The notes below the pieces were generated by a model. The model ran no database searches and was not told the origin of the DNA. It saw nothing but the letters and a program-made list of their open reading frames with translations. The position numbers and the translations under genes were made by a program. Below, in pieces: positions 6,089 through 6,691 of a DNA stretch of 6,691 bases (its first letter is position 1; each line of letters starts with the position of its first letter). The DNA is taken from the NCBI GenBank assembly GCA_017541565.1, contig JAFXYU010000033.1, positions 1 to 6,691 on the forward strand, given 5' to 3'. The DNA comes from a bacterium. GTDB lineage: Bacteria > Cyanobacteriota > Vampirovibrionia > Gastranaerophilales > Gastranaerophilaceae.

Positions 6089-6691
<603 letters not shown>

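Overview
This is an AT-rich bacterial chromosome segment with dense coding and standard stop codons. The organism appears Gram-negative (diderm): the window encodes a TolC/NodT-type outer-membrane factor and an EmrA-type periplasmic adaptor, both belonging to an envelope-spanning pump. The F1 beta subunit is well conserved. AT-richness, short spacers, and a divergent GH77 enzyme would fit a host-associated lineage such as the Vampirovibrionia/Melainabacteria (Gastranaerophilales). That placement is a low-confidence guess from general resemblance, not something the sequence proves.

Layout, left to right. (1) Positions 1-1123, minus strand: the N-terminal 374 codons of a divergent GH77 4-alpha-glucanotransferase (MalQ), cut by the window edge. 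(2) 1208-2605, minus strand: a complete outer-membrane efflux protein with a signal peptide. (3) 2606-2714: a compact divergent control region centred on an 18-bp palindrome with 8-bp arms. (4) 2715-4207, plus strand: a MarR-family regulator and an EmrA/HlyD-type adaptor, co-transcribed and closed by a clear intrinsic terminator. (5) 4247-5240, plus strand: a family 2 glycosyltransferase with its own near-consensus promoter starting just after that terminator. (6) 5241-6691, minus strand: the 3' part of atpD (F1 beta), then atpC (epsilon), then a small secreted four-cysteine protein of unknown function. The stop codon of this last gene touches the stop codon of the glycosyltransferase.

The outer-membrane factor, MarR regulator and adaptor form one likely regulatory unit. 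The regulator probably binds the palindrome and controls both directions, so that the outer-membrane channel and the adaptor are induced together. The expected inner-membrane permease (EmrB-type MFS) is not in the window, and the terminator after emrA argues against it lying directly downstream in the same transcript. The ATP synthase genes form the end of an atp operon. Its spacer between atpD and atpC carries an unusual tract of about 8-bp-period repeats.

No RNA genes, CRISPR array, insertion sequence or phage feature was seen, and no gene-free stretch exceeds about 110 bases. The most notable points are the adaptor without a permease, the shared operator, the octamer repeat inside the atp operon, and the unknown secreted protein attached to the ATP synthase operon. 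I do not see convincing evidence for a wholly new system.
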